Positions 1 through 7,572 of a stretch of 48,223 nt of DNA are shown piece by piece. The notes beneath the pieces were generated by a model. It saw nothing but the letters and a program-made list of their open reading frames with translations. It made no database searches and had not been told where the DNA came from. A program made the position numbers and the translations under genes. Origin of the DNA: Planctomycetota bacterium (GTDB lineage: Bacteria; Planctomycetota; UBA1135; GCA-002686595); assembly GCA_002683825.1 (NCBI GenBank), contig NYUD01000089.1, positions 1 through 48,223 on the forward strand. Direction: 5' to 3'. Numbering within the stretch: the first letter of the stretch is position 1; each line of letters begins with the position of its first letter.

Positions 1-1614
1 ATCAAACTCGTCCTCCCCTCCCTGCTGCTCGGCGGCGCCGGGCTTCTCATCGTGCCCGGTTCGGATTCCCTCGCATGGTCCACGATCGGCGGCTCGCTCA
101 GTATCAACCAGCGCGACGTGCGGCTCCTGAACAACTTCACCGACTCGCAGGCGAACAACAACACCACCCCGGCCTCCCAGTATCCCGGCTACGTGGGGGC
201 CGACCTCGCCATCTGGAAAGGCGTCACCGAGTGGGGCAGCGACCCCTTCGGAGACGGCAGCGGCGATGTCTCCGGCAACATCCTCGGTGGCGCGGATGCG
301 AACTTCGACGCCTTCTGGGCGGGTAATGCGTCCGGCGTTGGCGGCACCAACGACAACATCGTCTCGGGCATAAGCAGCTGCAGTGGCGGCAGTACGCTGG
401 CCTTTACCGAGACGCCGATCTCCAACGGTTGGCGGATACGCTTTTGTGAAGCCGGCATCACCTGGCACGACGGCCCCGGCTTCTTCAGTGGCGGGTTCGA
501 CATTCAGGGCGTCATGTGCCACGAATACGGGCACGCCCTGGGCCTCGGACACAGCACCGTCGGAAACGCCACGATGTTTCCCTCGGTCTCTTCGAGCTCG
601 ACGGCGATTCGCTCCATCGCAGCCGACGACGTGGCCGGTACCCAGTGCATCTATGGAAACGAAGCCGCGGACAAGCCGCGCATCGAAGCCACGGTTCCGA
701 GCGGCGGCACCCTGACGATCCACGGCGCGAACTTCAGCGGCTTCAACAACCGGGTGTGGTTCACCCCCTCCGGCTCGACCAGCACCGGTGGTGACCCGCG
801 CGTGATCGTGGGCAGTGCGTCCTCCTCCAGCGGAGGCACACAGATCACCGTGGCCATCCCCGCAGGCGCCGGCCCCGGCAACGTCCTGGTCGAACGCAGC
901 GCCGCGACCAACGGAAGCGACATCTCGAACGCCTTCCCGACCGACCTGGTCAACCCGTTCGGGGTGCCCCCGGCTCCGCCGATTCAGCTCACGAGCATCT
1001 CGCCCGCGAACATCCCGGCGCTCGATGTCGGCACCTCCGAATCGGTGACCCTCACGGGCAGCGGCATGTTGACGGTGACCGAGGTCATGTTCTTCATCCC
1101 GGGCTTCGAGATCCAGATCGACCCGTCGCGATGGACGGTCGTGAATGACACGACGATCACGGTCGACATGCCCCAGGCCATCCAGCTGGGCACGCTTCCC
1201 ATCAGCGTCAGCGACGGCGTGGACTTCGCGACGTTGAACGTCGACTTCGTCGAGGTCTCCTCGCCCCAGCTCGAGATCGGTACCGGCGACCCCCTCAATA
1301 TCGTCGACGTCAGCGACGGCCTGCCCGTGATTGTCGCGGGTTCCGTCGGTGAGGTGGTCTGGATGTTCGCCTCGGCGAGCCAGGCTCCCAGCAGCACCGC
1401 CTCGGTGATGATGGGCATCGGCAACAACTTCACCCAGCTGACCTTCCTGGGTGCAGTCACGATCGGAGGCGCCGGTTACACGGAGCTGTTCTTCAGCTCC
1501 AGCGCGCTGCCGACGCCATCCGTGAGCATCATTCGCTTCGCCCAGGGTGTGCAGCTGACACTGCCTATCCCGTTGCCGGTTTCGAACGTCGCGTCCGTGA
1601 TCTTCGTCCCGTAG
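1..1614 (+). CDS. Secreted matrixin-like zinc metalloprotease with IPT/TIG domains (5'-truncated by window edge)
   Basis: The reading frame is open to the first base of the window, and its first codons encode a signal peptide (IKLVLPSLLLGGAGLLIV), so the true start lies just outside; the GTG at 52 is inside the signal sequence. Counting from that GTG, the metzincin zinc site HEYGHALGLGHS is at about residues 157-168 (three His ligands, catalytic Glu158), followed by a Met-turn-like ATMFP. This fits the matrixin (M10) family. After the catalytic domain come two IPT/TIG-type Ig folds (about 208-300 and 312-400) and an unassigned beta-rich tail. It is probably an exported protease acting on extracellular or surface protein; the substrate is unknown. 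A strong hairpin follows 46 bases after the stop. Confidence 0.85.
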   Translation: MKLVLPSLLLGGAGLLIVPGSDSLAWSTIGGSLSINQRDVRLLNNFTDSQANNNTTPASQYPGYVGADLAIWKGVTEWGSDPFGDGSGDVSGNILGGADANFDAFWAGNASGVGGTNDNIVSGISSCSGGSTLAFTETPISNGWRIRFCEAGITWHDGPGFFSGGFDIQGVMCHEYGHALGLGHSTVGNATMFPSVSSSSTAIRSIAADDVAGTQCIYGNEAADKPRIEATVPSGGTLTIHGANFSGFNNRVWFTPSGSTSTGGDPRVIVGSASSSSGGTQITVAIPAGAGPGNVLVERSAATNGSDISNAFPTDLVNPFGVPPAPPIQLTSISPANIPALDVGTSESVTLTGSGMLTVTEVMFFIPGFEIQIDPSRWTVVNDTTITVDMPQAIQLGTLPISVSDGVDFATLNVDFVEVSSPQLEIGTGDPLNIVDVSDGLPVIVAGSVGEVVWMFASASQAPSSTASVMMGIGNNFTQLTFLGAVTIGGAGYTELFFSSSALPTPSVSIIRFAQGVQLTLPIPLPVSNVASVIFVP

Positions 1615-1625
1615 AACCCGGCGGG

Positions 1626-1644
1626 CGGGTCCGATCCGGACCCG
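1626..1644. terminator. Small hairpin after the metalloprotease gene
   Basis: CGGGTCC (1626-1632) pairs with GGACCCG (1638-1644) around a 5-base loop. It lies directly upstream of the larger hairpin at 1660-1695 and may belong to the same termination region. Confidence 0.35.
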
Positions 1645-1659
1645 GCCCTCCTCAGCGTC

Positions 1660-1695
1660 CACCGGGCCGCCGCTTTCAGGAGCGGCGGCCCGGTG
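1660..1695. terminator. Strong GC-rich hairpin between convergent genes, probable bidirectional terminator
   Basis: A perfect 15-bp stem (1660-1674 with 1681-1695, arm CACCGGGCCGCCGCT) closes a 6-base loop TTCAGG. On the plus strand it is followed by TGTTTC, a short T-rich run. It sits between the stop codons of the metalloprotease (1614, plus) and the selenoprotein (1715, minus), so it can serve both. Confidence 0.75.
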
Positions 1696-1714
1696 TGTTT
1701 CGGGACGGACGGCT

Positions 1715-2077
1715 CTACGCCGGAAGTCCACCGAACGTCTCGGCGTAGACGTCCTCGTTGAACCCGACCACCCAGGTCTTGCCCGTGCGGATGGCCGGCG
1801 CACGGAGGTTGCCCGTCGGCCCCAGGACGAGCCTGGCCAGTGCTGCGGGACCGGGCGAGCCCCGCTTCAGATCGAGGATCTCGAACCTCTTGCCCTTGGC
1901 GACGACGATCCTCTTTGCGTCCTTGAAGAGGGTCTTCAGATCCTTCTGACCGAAACGTTCCTTCGACGCGTTCACCGTCTCCCGGACGGCGACGTCCCGA
2001 CCTTCCAGGAAGCCGTCGGCACGCTTGCAGCTCGTTCAGCCCTTGCGGTGATAGTACCAGTCAATGCGCTTGCCCAT
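1715..2077 (-). CDS. ArsC-family selenoprotein with in-frame UGA (Sec14)
   Basis: The uninterrupted part (1975 to 1715) encodes 86 residues with an ArsC/Spx-like C-terminal fold but no active site. Reading upstream in the same frame, through a TGA at 2038-2036, reaches an ATG at 2077 and adds MGKRIDWYYHRKG-U-TSCKRADGFLEGRDV. That supplies the N-terminal beta strand and a redox motif U14-T-S-C17 where the family has C-x-x-C. The full product is 120 residues, the normal ArsC-like length. The continued similarity on both sides of the TGA argues for selenocysteine rather than termination. A SECIS-like hairpin follows the UGA at 2019-1997. The ATG overlaps the end of the flavoprotein gene by 17 bases, so translation is probably coupled. 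A thioredoxin-fold reductase role is inferred; the substrate is unknown. A nonsense mutation is the alternative. selA, selB and selC are not in this window. Confidence 0.8.
1997..2019 (-). promoter_or_regulatory. SECIS-like hairpin downstream of the in-frame UGA
   Basis: In the mRNA, CCGAC (2019-2015) pairs with GTCGG (2001-1997), and CTTC (2012-2009) pairs with GAAG (2005-2002). Two bulged G bases (2014-2013) interrupt the 5' side and the apical loop is CUG. The lower stem begins 17 bases after the UGA and the apical loop lies about 28-30 bases after it. That matches the position of known bacterial SECIS loops, which carry a G in the loop for SelB binding. Confidence 0.6.
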
Positions 2078-3347
2078 GGCGGGCACGGTAGTGCTTGGCG
2101 CCGAAGCGCGCCAGCGAGTAAGGCGTCACATCCAGGAAAGGCTCCCTCCCCGCCACCATCTCGGCCACGAGCTTCGCCGTCGCAGGAGCCATGCTCACAC
2201 CCATCATGCCGTGGCCGGTGGCCACGACCGTGTTGGGGTAGCGCGGCACGCGCGAGAGGATCGGAAGCTCGTCCGGGGTCATCGGGCGAAAGCCGCACCA
2301 CTCTTCGCTCGTTTGCTCTCCGAAGGGAGCGCGCAGGTAGCGGCGGGCACCGGCGCGCAGCGCCTCGAGCCGCGGGCGAGAGAGACGCTCGTCAAAGCCT
2401 CCGAACTCCATCGTCCCGCCCATACGGTAGCCGCTCTCCCAGGGCGTCACCGCCATGTTGGCCTCGTGGAAGACCACGCCCCGGCGCGGGCAGGGTCCGG
2501 GGCGCGAGGTCGTGATGGAGTAGCCCTTGCCGGGCTGGACGGGGAGGCGCAGACCGAGGGGCCGGCACAACTTCGCAGACCAGGCCCCGGCCGCAACGAC
2601 GAAGTGCTCGGCCTCGAAGCGACCGGCGTCGGTCATGACCGCGCACACGCGCCCGGCGCGTGTGTCGAAGCCGCTCACGACCGTTCCCTCCACGACCGCC
2701 GCTCCCTTCGCGCGCACGACGCGACCGAGCTCGGCCACGAGTTTCTCCGGCCTCAGCCGGGCGTCGCGCAAGTGGAGTCGGCCCCCGTACACATCGTCGC
2801 GCAAGGCGGGCTCGAGGTTCATGAGCCCATCGTGGTCGAGAACTTCCGCGTGCACGCCGATGCCCTCGAGCAGGTCGTGCGAGGGCTCGGTGGCCTCCAT
2901 CGACTCCGCCCGCTCGAACACCTCGAGCAACCCGCACGGCTCCCATTCGCAGTCGAGCTCTTCGCTCCCGACAAGCTCCACATAGAGGTCGCGCGAGCTC
3001 TCCAGGAGCGCCTGGCGCCCGCGCATGATCCCGAGCATCGCCTCGCGCCGGCAGCTCCTGGCGAAGCGCAGGCCCCAGGCGAAAAACAGCGGATCCAGGC
3101 TCGGTCGCACGAGCACCGGCGAATCGCTACGCCACATCCAGCGCAAAAGGTCGCGCATCATGCCCGGCCGGGTCAGCGGCAGAGCGTGGCTGGGCATGAT
3201 CATCCCCAGGTTCCCGTGCGAGGCGCCGCTACCCAGGGTGTCCCGCTCGACGAGCCGCACGCTCGAGCCTTCTTCCAGGAGCGCCAGCGCGCAGGCGAGA
3301 CCGATCACACCGCCCCCGATCACGAGCACGTCCGAACGCTCCGTCAC
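2061..3347 (-). CDS. FAD-dependent D-amino-acid dehydrogenase-like oxidoreductase (DAO family)
   Basis: The product is 428 residues from the GTG at 3347, chosen because the Rossmann motif VLVIGGGVIGLACALALLEE begins seven residues later, as is usual in DadA/DAO proteins. Upstream in-frame sequence is low-complexity and unlike protein. GxGxxG is followed by an acidic strand end (VRLVERD) and GSGASHGNLGMI for FAD binding. The C-terminus has GFRPMTPDELPILSR and ATGHGMMGVSMAPATAKLVAEMV, typical of the family. It probably oxidises a D-amino acid or imino acid and passes electrons to the respiratory chain. The stop overlaps the start of the ArsC-family selenoprotein, so the two are co-transcribed; any functional link is inferred. 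No good Shine-Dalgarno sequence is seen, only a G-rich stretch upstream. Confidence 0.85.
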   Translation of the reverse strand: MTERSDVLVIGGGVIGLACALALLEEGSSVRLVERDTLGSGASHGNLGMIMPSHALPLTRPGMMRDLLRWMWRSDSPVLVRPSLDPLFFAWGLRFARSCRREAMLGIMRGRQALLESSRDLYVELVGSEELDCEWEPCGLLEVFERAESMEATEPSHDLLEGIGVHAEVLDHDGLMNLEPALRDDVYGGRLHLRDARLRPEKLVAELGRVVRAKGAAVVEGTVVSGFDTRAGRVCAVMTDAGRFEAEHFVVAAGAWSAKLCRPLGLRLPVQPGKGYSITTSRPGPCPRRGVVFHEANMAVTPWESGYRMGGTMEFGGFDERLSRPRLEALRAGARRYLRAPFGEQTSEEWCGFRPMTPDELPILSRVPRYPNTVVATGHGMMGVSMAPATAKLVAEMVAGREPFLDVTPYSLARFGAKHYRARHGQAH

Positions 3348-3522
3348 CGGCCCGCCCCCGCCTCGTCCGCCCGTTCGTTTCGAGCTCGCTCGTAACTGGT
3401 GGCTTTCAACTGAAGCACAGCATAGGCGAACCGAAGCCCCGTCGTAACGACACCACCGCTTTGGCACGCGTCCCTCGCCTCCCGATCCGGAGAAGACTCG
3501 GGGGAGTTCGGTTCTTCGACAA

Positions 3523-6387
3523 ATGCACACCTGCCCCCGGGGATGGGGCAATGGGCAGGTGACCCGCCGTCCCGGAAATGCTAGGTACTGCTGCGTGGTT
3601 GAAGAAGGCCCCTCGATCGAGCCCCGAGAGCAAGGCTCCGGCAAGCACGGTAGCCGCACGACCTGCTTGTGGTTGGGGGCGGTGCTGCTCGCTACCGCAG
3701 CCGTTTACTGGCGTTCCCTCGCCGGCGAGCTCGTCTACGACGATGTCCTTCTCGTCGGTCGCAATCCCTACATCACGGATCTATCCCACATCGGTACGGC
3801 CTTCACGCGCGGCTACTGGGACTTCCTCGAGGTCGAGAACGCGGAGAAGATCGGGTATTGGCGTCCGCTGACCGCGATCTCCCTGACCCTGGTCTGGCAC
3901 TTCTTCGAGGAGTCCCCGGCGGCCTTTCACGCTGCTTGTGTCGCCGTACATCTGCTGGCGACCGCGATCGCTTTTTTCCTGGCCCGGCGCCTGACGTCGA
4001 GCACCTGGATCGGAGGTTTCACGGCCCTCTTCTTCGGCCTCCATCCGACGCACGTGGAATCGGTGGCCTGGATCTCGGCCTTGAATGATCCCCTGTTCGG
4101 CGTCTTCTGCCTTCTGTCCTTGCACGCCTATCTTCGCTGGCGCGACAACGGCTCGCGGGGCCTCCCGGTGCTGGCGGTGGTGGCGTTTGCCTTCGGTCTG
4201 CTCGCCAAGGAACTCGCGGCTGCGACGATCCTCCTGATCGCCGTGCTCGATCTAGGGCGTTGTCCAGCGGGCACGCGCCGGGCGAGGCCTGTGCGCTGGC
4301 AGGAGGCGTTCCAGTATCCGCTGCGAGCCTACCTTCCCTTCGTCGTCACGCTGGGGGCCTACCTCGCCGTACGGATGGCCGTTTTCCAGACGGTATGGGC
4401 CGGATTCGAACGCGAGACGACGCACTTTGCCGTCGATGCCTGGCGCGAGTGGTTGCTGCGCGCCGAGATCCTCGGGGGCACGATCCAGCTGCTGGCGTTC
4501 CCTTTCGATCTCAATCTGTTTCGCGTCTTTCGTCCCTACGTCTCCCTCAGCGACCCGAAGATTCTCGCAGCGCTGGCTTCGATCGCCATCTTCACGGCGG
4601 CGAGTGTCGCGGCATGGAAGAAGCGCTGGCGACCGGGCCTCTTCGGATTGCTGTTGATCCCTGCCGGAATCCTGCCGGTTCTGATCAGCATTCAGTCCCT
4701 GGGGCGATTCCCGCTGTCAGATCGCTTCCTCTACATCCCGGTGTTCGGCTTCGGGTTGGTCCTGTGCCTCTTGCTGCGGCGGCTTCCAGGCCCCATCGCC
4801 TGGATCGTGGCCCTCTCGATCTCGATCGGGTACGGGCGCAAGAGCTACGACCGCATCGCGGTCTGGCGAAACGAGGAAACGCTCTTCGCCCGCACCGCAG
4901 AACAGTCACCCCGCAGCGTCTACGCACAGTGGGGTCTCGGCCGCGTGTACCTCGAACGCGTGCGCTCGACCGCGGATCCGGGATATCTGACCAAAGCCTT
5001 CGCTGCCTTTGAAAGGGCCAGCGAGCTGCTCGTCGAGGCCAAGCGCTCGGCTCCTGAACCGGGCTCGCACCGCGCCGAATGGCGCACGGACTTGATGGTG
5101 ACCTCCCAGGACTTCCTGCAGGTCAACCTCGGTCTGGCATGGTGCTACATCATGCAGGCGCAGCTCGACCCGACCGAGGGGTACGCGACGCCGATCGCCA
5201 TCCTGAACGAACTGATTCGGCGGGTATCGGACATCGAACAACAGGTCCATGAGGCGCGCGAGCTGGGCATTCAAGTGCTGACGGACCACCTCGAGCTCGA
5301 AAAGCTATACACCGCGCTCGGCGTCGCGCAACGCTTCGGCGGCGACACGGAGGCGGCCGAAGAGTCCTTCCGCCGCGCCCTCTCGCTCCAGCCGAACTAC
5401 GTGGAGGCGCACATGAACTACGGCCGGCTCCTGGCGGAGCGGCAAGCTTTCGCGCAAGCACGCGGCTGTTTTCAAAAGGCCCTCGAGCTCCAGCCCGGCG
5501 ATTTCGAAACCAAGCTGCTCCTGGCCCAGGTTCTGAGGGAGGAGGGACAGGACAAACTCGCTGAACAGTATGCCCAGGAACTTCACGCCCTGAGGCCGAA
5601 TGCGGCCAAACCGATGGTGATCCTCGGAAGCCTGCGCTTCGCACGGGGAGAAGCCTCCGAAGCCCTCACCTGGTTCGAACGGGCGACGAGGGCGGATCCA
5701 CGAGACGGCCACACCTGGTATCTGAAGGCCAAGGCGTTGATCCAGCGCAACGCCACGACCCAGGCGATCTCGGCCTTTCGCAACGCGGTCAAGTGGGCTC
5801 CCAATTTCGAAAGCAACTACGACTTTGGAGCCTACCTGCTGATGTCGGGTGCCGTGGAAGAGGCTCTGCCTTTGCTCGTCAGCGCGTATGAGCTCGCACC
5901 CGAGGAACACATCCCGGCCCTGCGACGGTCGCTGATCGATAACCCCTACCACACGGCGGACACGCTCTACAGGCTGGGTGCTGTCGATCTGCGGCGCAGC
6001 CAGCTGGACATGGCCGAGTCGTTTCTCAACGGCGCCTTGAAGCTACAGCCCGGCCACGAGGGCGCACTGCTTCTCATGTCACGACTGCTCAAGATACGCG
6101 GCCGCCACAACGAGGCCCTTGACACCCTGCGAATCGCGGCCTCACGCATGCCGCAAGACTTCTCGGTTCACCTCGAGTTCGGGCTGTATCTGCTGGACCA
6201 GGGGCGGTTTGAAGAATCGGCAGCGGCCCTTGTGAAAGCTCGCGCCATAGGGCCCGACACCGATTGGGACCCGCAGATGCGGGAGGATGCGCTGAGCCAA
6301 ATTGAGGGGGTGCTCGCATCGATCGAGTCCGGGGAAGCCCGAAGAGCCCGAGAAGAATCGAAAGTGGAAAGGGCGGACGAACGGTAG
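3523..6387 (+). CDS. TMTC-like GT-C membrane protein with C-terminal TPR repeats
   Basis: Two starts are possible: ATG 3523 (954 aa) or GTG 3595 (930 aa). The latter gives a short basic N-terminus before the first membrane segment and has TAGGTA seven bases upstream, so I lean to 3595. The N-terminal half has about ten hydrophobic segments and the luminal YDDVLLVGRNPYI motif, the acidic pair of GT-C glycosyltransferases such as TMTC/PMT. LAKELAAATILL and SDRFLYIP also resemble TMTC proteins. From about residue 440 onward there are tandem TPR units, for example AEESFRRALSLQPNYVEAHM and ARGCFQKALELQPGDFETKL. It is probably a polyprenol-sugar dependent protein glycosyltransferase of the inner membrane; activity is inferred from fold only. 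It converges with pyrK, with 20 bases between stop codons. Confidence 0.75.
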   Translation: MHTCPRGWGNGQVTRRPGNARYCCVVEEGPSIEPREQGSGKHGSRTTCLWLGAVLLATAAVYWRSLAGELVYDDVLLVGRNPYITDLSHIGTAFTRGYWDFLEVENAEKIGYWRPLTAISLTLVWHFFEESPAAFHAACVAVHLLATAIAFFLARRLTSSTWIGGFTALFFGLHPTHVESVAWISALNDPLFGVFCLLSLHAYLRWRDNGSRGLPVLAVVAFAFGLLAKELAAATILLIAVLDLGRCPAGTRRARPVRWQEAFQYPLRAYLPFVVTLGAYLAVRMAVFQTVWAGFERETTHFAVDAWREWLLRAEILGGTIQLLAFPFDLNLFRVFRPYVSLSDPKILAALASIAIFTAASVAAWKKRWRPGLFGLLLIPAGILPVLISIQSLGRFPLSDRFLYIPVFGFGLVLCLLLRRLPGPIAWIVALSISIGYGRKSYDRIAVWRNEETLFARTAEQSPRSVYAQWGLGRVYLERVRSTADPGYLTKAFAAFERASELLVEAKRSAPEPGSHRAEWRTDLMVTSQDFLQVNLGLAWCYIMQAQLDPTEGYATPIAILNELIRRVSDIEQQVHEARELGIQVLTDHLELEKLYTALGVAQRFGGDTEAAEESFRRALSLQPNYVEAHMNYGRLLAERQAFAQARGCFQKALELQPGDFETKLLLAQVLREEGQDKLAEQYAQELHALRPNAAKPMVILGSLRFARGEASEALTWFERATRADPRDGHTWYLKAKALIQRNATTQAISAFRNAVKWAPNFESNYDFGAYLLMSGAVEEALPLLVSAYELAPEEHIPALRRSLIDNPYHTADTLYRLGAVDLRRSQLDMAESFLNGALKLQPGHEGALLLMSRLLKIRGRHNEALDTLRIAASRMPQDFSVHLEFGLYLLDQGRFEESAAALVKARAIGPDTDWDPQMREDALSQIEGVLASIESGEARRAREESKVERADER
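3528..3561. repeat. Perfect 9-bp inverted repeat near the start of the GT-C/TPR gene
   Basis: CACCTGCCC (3528-3536) is matched by GGGCAGGTG (3553-3561), separated by a 16-base loop that itself contains CCGGGG and GGGGC. If translation starts at 3595 this hairpin lies in the leader or promoter and could be an operator or 5'-UTR element. If it starts at 3523 it is coding. Confidence 0.45.
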
Positions 6388-6407
6388 CGGTGGATGTGGG
6401 CGATGCC

Positions 6408-7262
6408 CTACTCGACCCCCGCCAGGGTGATCGCATCGGCCGCAAACACCGGCCCTTCTACGCAGCACTTCGCATTGGGCCACTCCCCCAAGGGCCCCTC
6501 CGGCCGCGTCGGCACGGGACACCCGTTGCAGATCCCGACGCCACAGCCCATCAAGGTCTCGAGTGACAGGTAGGCCTCGACATCGCGCGCCCGCGCCAGC
6601 TCTTCGACGGCTCGCAGCATCGGTTCCGGACCACAAGCACAAATGCGTATCGACTGCGCGATCGTGCCCTCTCCCTGAAGTCGATCGAGAAGCCCCAAGA
6701 CGGTCCCGTGGAAGCCGCTCGAGCCATCGTCGGTCGCCGTGTGTATCGAGACGCCCAGGTCACCCAGCGCCTCGAGATCGTAGAGATGATCGGCCTGGGC
6801 CGCACCGAAGAGAAACGAGATGTGTTTCCGGGGAACCGGACCCCGACCATCCATGCCGGCAAGCGCCTGCTCGATCGCCAGGTAGAACGGCGCCGAGCCC
6901 ACACCTCCGGCCAGAAAGACCCACGGAGCTCCGTCCGCCTCGAGGGTCGGCCAGCCGTTACCGAGCGGCCCCGTGAGCCGGATCTCGGTGCCGGAAGCAG
7001 CTCCGGCCAGGGCGCGGGTGCCGCGGCCCGTGATCTTGATGAGGAAGTCGAGGTCGCGACCGCGCTGACGGTAGATGGAGAACGGACGCGGGATAAGCGG
7101 CGACACACCGTCGGTGCGCCCCAGCATGAAGAAGCGGCTGGCTCGAATGGGCGCGAGTTCGCTGATGGTCCGCACGGTGAGGATCGCGCCGTCGGCACCG
7201 CACGTTTCCACGCCAAGGACCCGCCCTAGATGTGCCCGGGCGTCGGAGGGAGGAGCAGGCAT
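6408..7262 (-). CDS. pyrK: Dihydroorotate dehydrogenase electron-transfer subunit (PyrK-like)
   Basis: This 284-residue flavo-iron-sulfur protein has the FNR-like arrangement of PyrK. RPFSIYR near residue 59 binds FAD, GGVGSAPF near 117 is the NAD-binding loop, and the C-terminal [2Fe-2S] cysteines are C240, C245, C248 and C266 or C267 (GCGVGICNGC...CC). PyrK passes electrons from the PyrD flavin to NAD+ in pyrimidine synthesis. No pyrD lies beside it here, so a related electron-transfer role is possible. The ATG is preceded by TAGGAT six bases upstream and lacks a Shine-Dalgarno sequence. Confidence 0.85.
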   Translation of the reverse strand: MPAPPSDARAHLGRVLGVETCGADGAILTVRTISELAPIRASRFFMLGRTDGVSPLIPRPFSIYRQRGRDLDFLIKITGRGTRALAGAASGTEIRLTGPLGNGWPTLEADGAPWVFLAGGVGSAPFYLAIEQALAGMDGRGPVPRKHISFLFGAAQADHLYDLEALGDLGVSIHTATDDGSSGFHGTVLGLLDRLQGEGTIAQSIRICACGPEPMLRAVEELARARDVEAYLSLETLMGCGVGICNGCPVPTRPEGPLGEWPNAKCCVEGPVFAADAITLAGVE

Positions 7263-7268
7263 CCGAGA

Positions 7269-7274
7269 ATCCTA
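7269..7274 (-). promoter_or_regulatory. -10 box (TAGGAT) placed for a leaderless pyrK transcript
   Basis: TAGGAT occupies 7274-7269 on the minus strand, followed by six bases and the ATG at 7262. At that spacing transcription would begin at or next to the A of ATG. No convincing -35 element is seen. Confidence 0.5.
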
Positions 7275-7277
7275 GCC

Positions 7278-7572
7278 TGAACGATTCATGAAGACGTGCC
7301 CCAAACGCTCCAACCGGGCTCCCGCCGGCGATTTGGGGTGGGCCTTCGTGCATCGTCCGGGCCGGTCGAAGACGGTGCGCCGAAGCAGTACGAAGGCCAC
7401 GCAAACGACCCGGATCGAGGCGCCGCGGGATTCGATGCTCCCCGTGGTGCACGTCGCTCCCACGCTGGCGGACCGAAGTCGAGGGGCTTCGAGGGATCCC
7501 CCTTTTGCCACGGCTGGTGCGTCCATCCGGGCCTGCCCACTCGGTTAGGATGGGCGGCCAAAAAGCCGGCCC
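7278..7572. other. Intergenic region between divergent pyrK and ABC-F genes
   Basis: About 300 bases hold only short overlapping frames on both strands (for example 7288-7548 plus, 7526-7272 minus) with no recognisable domain and arginine/proline-rich composition typical of GC-rich non-coding DNA. TAGGAT at 7546-7551 is a possible -10 box for the ABC-F gene. I see no RNA gene here. Confidence 0.5.

Noticed and set aside
1715..1975. The 86-residue frame as a complete ArsC-like gene
   Set aside because: It lacks the N-terminal strand and redox motif, which are found intact upstream of the in-frame TGA.
7288..7548. Small plus-strand ORF between pyrK and the ABC-F gene
   Set aside because: No ribosome site, Arg/Pro-rich composition, no family, and overlapped by an equally long frame on the other strand.
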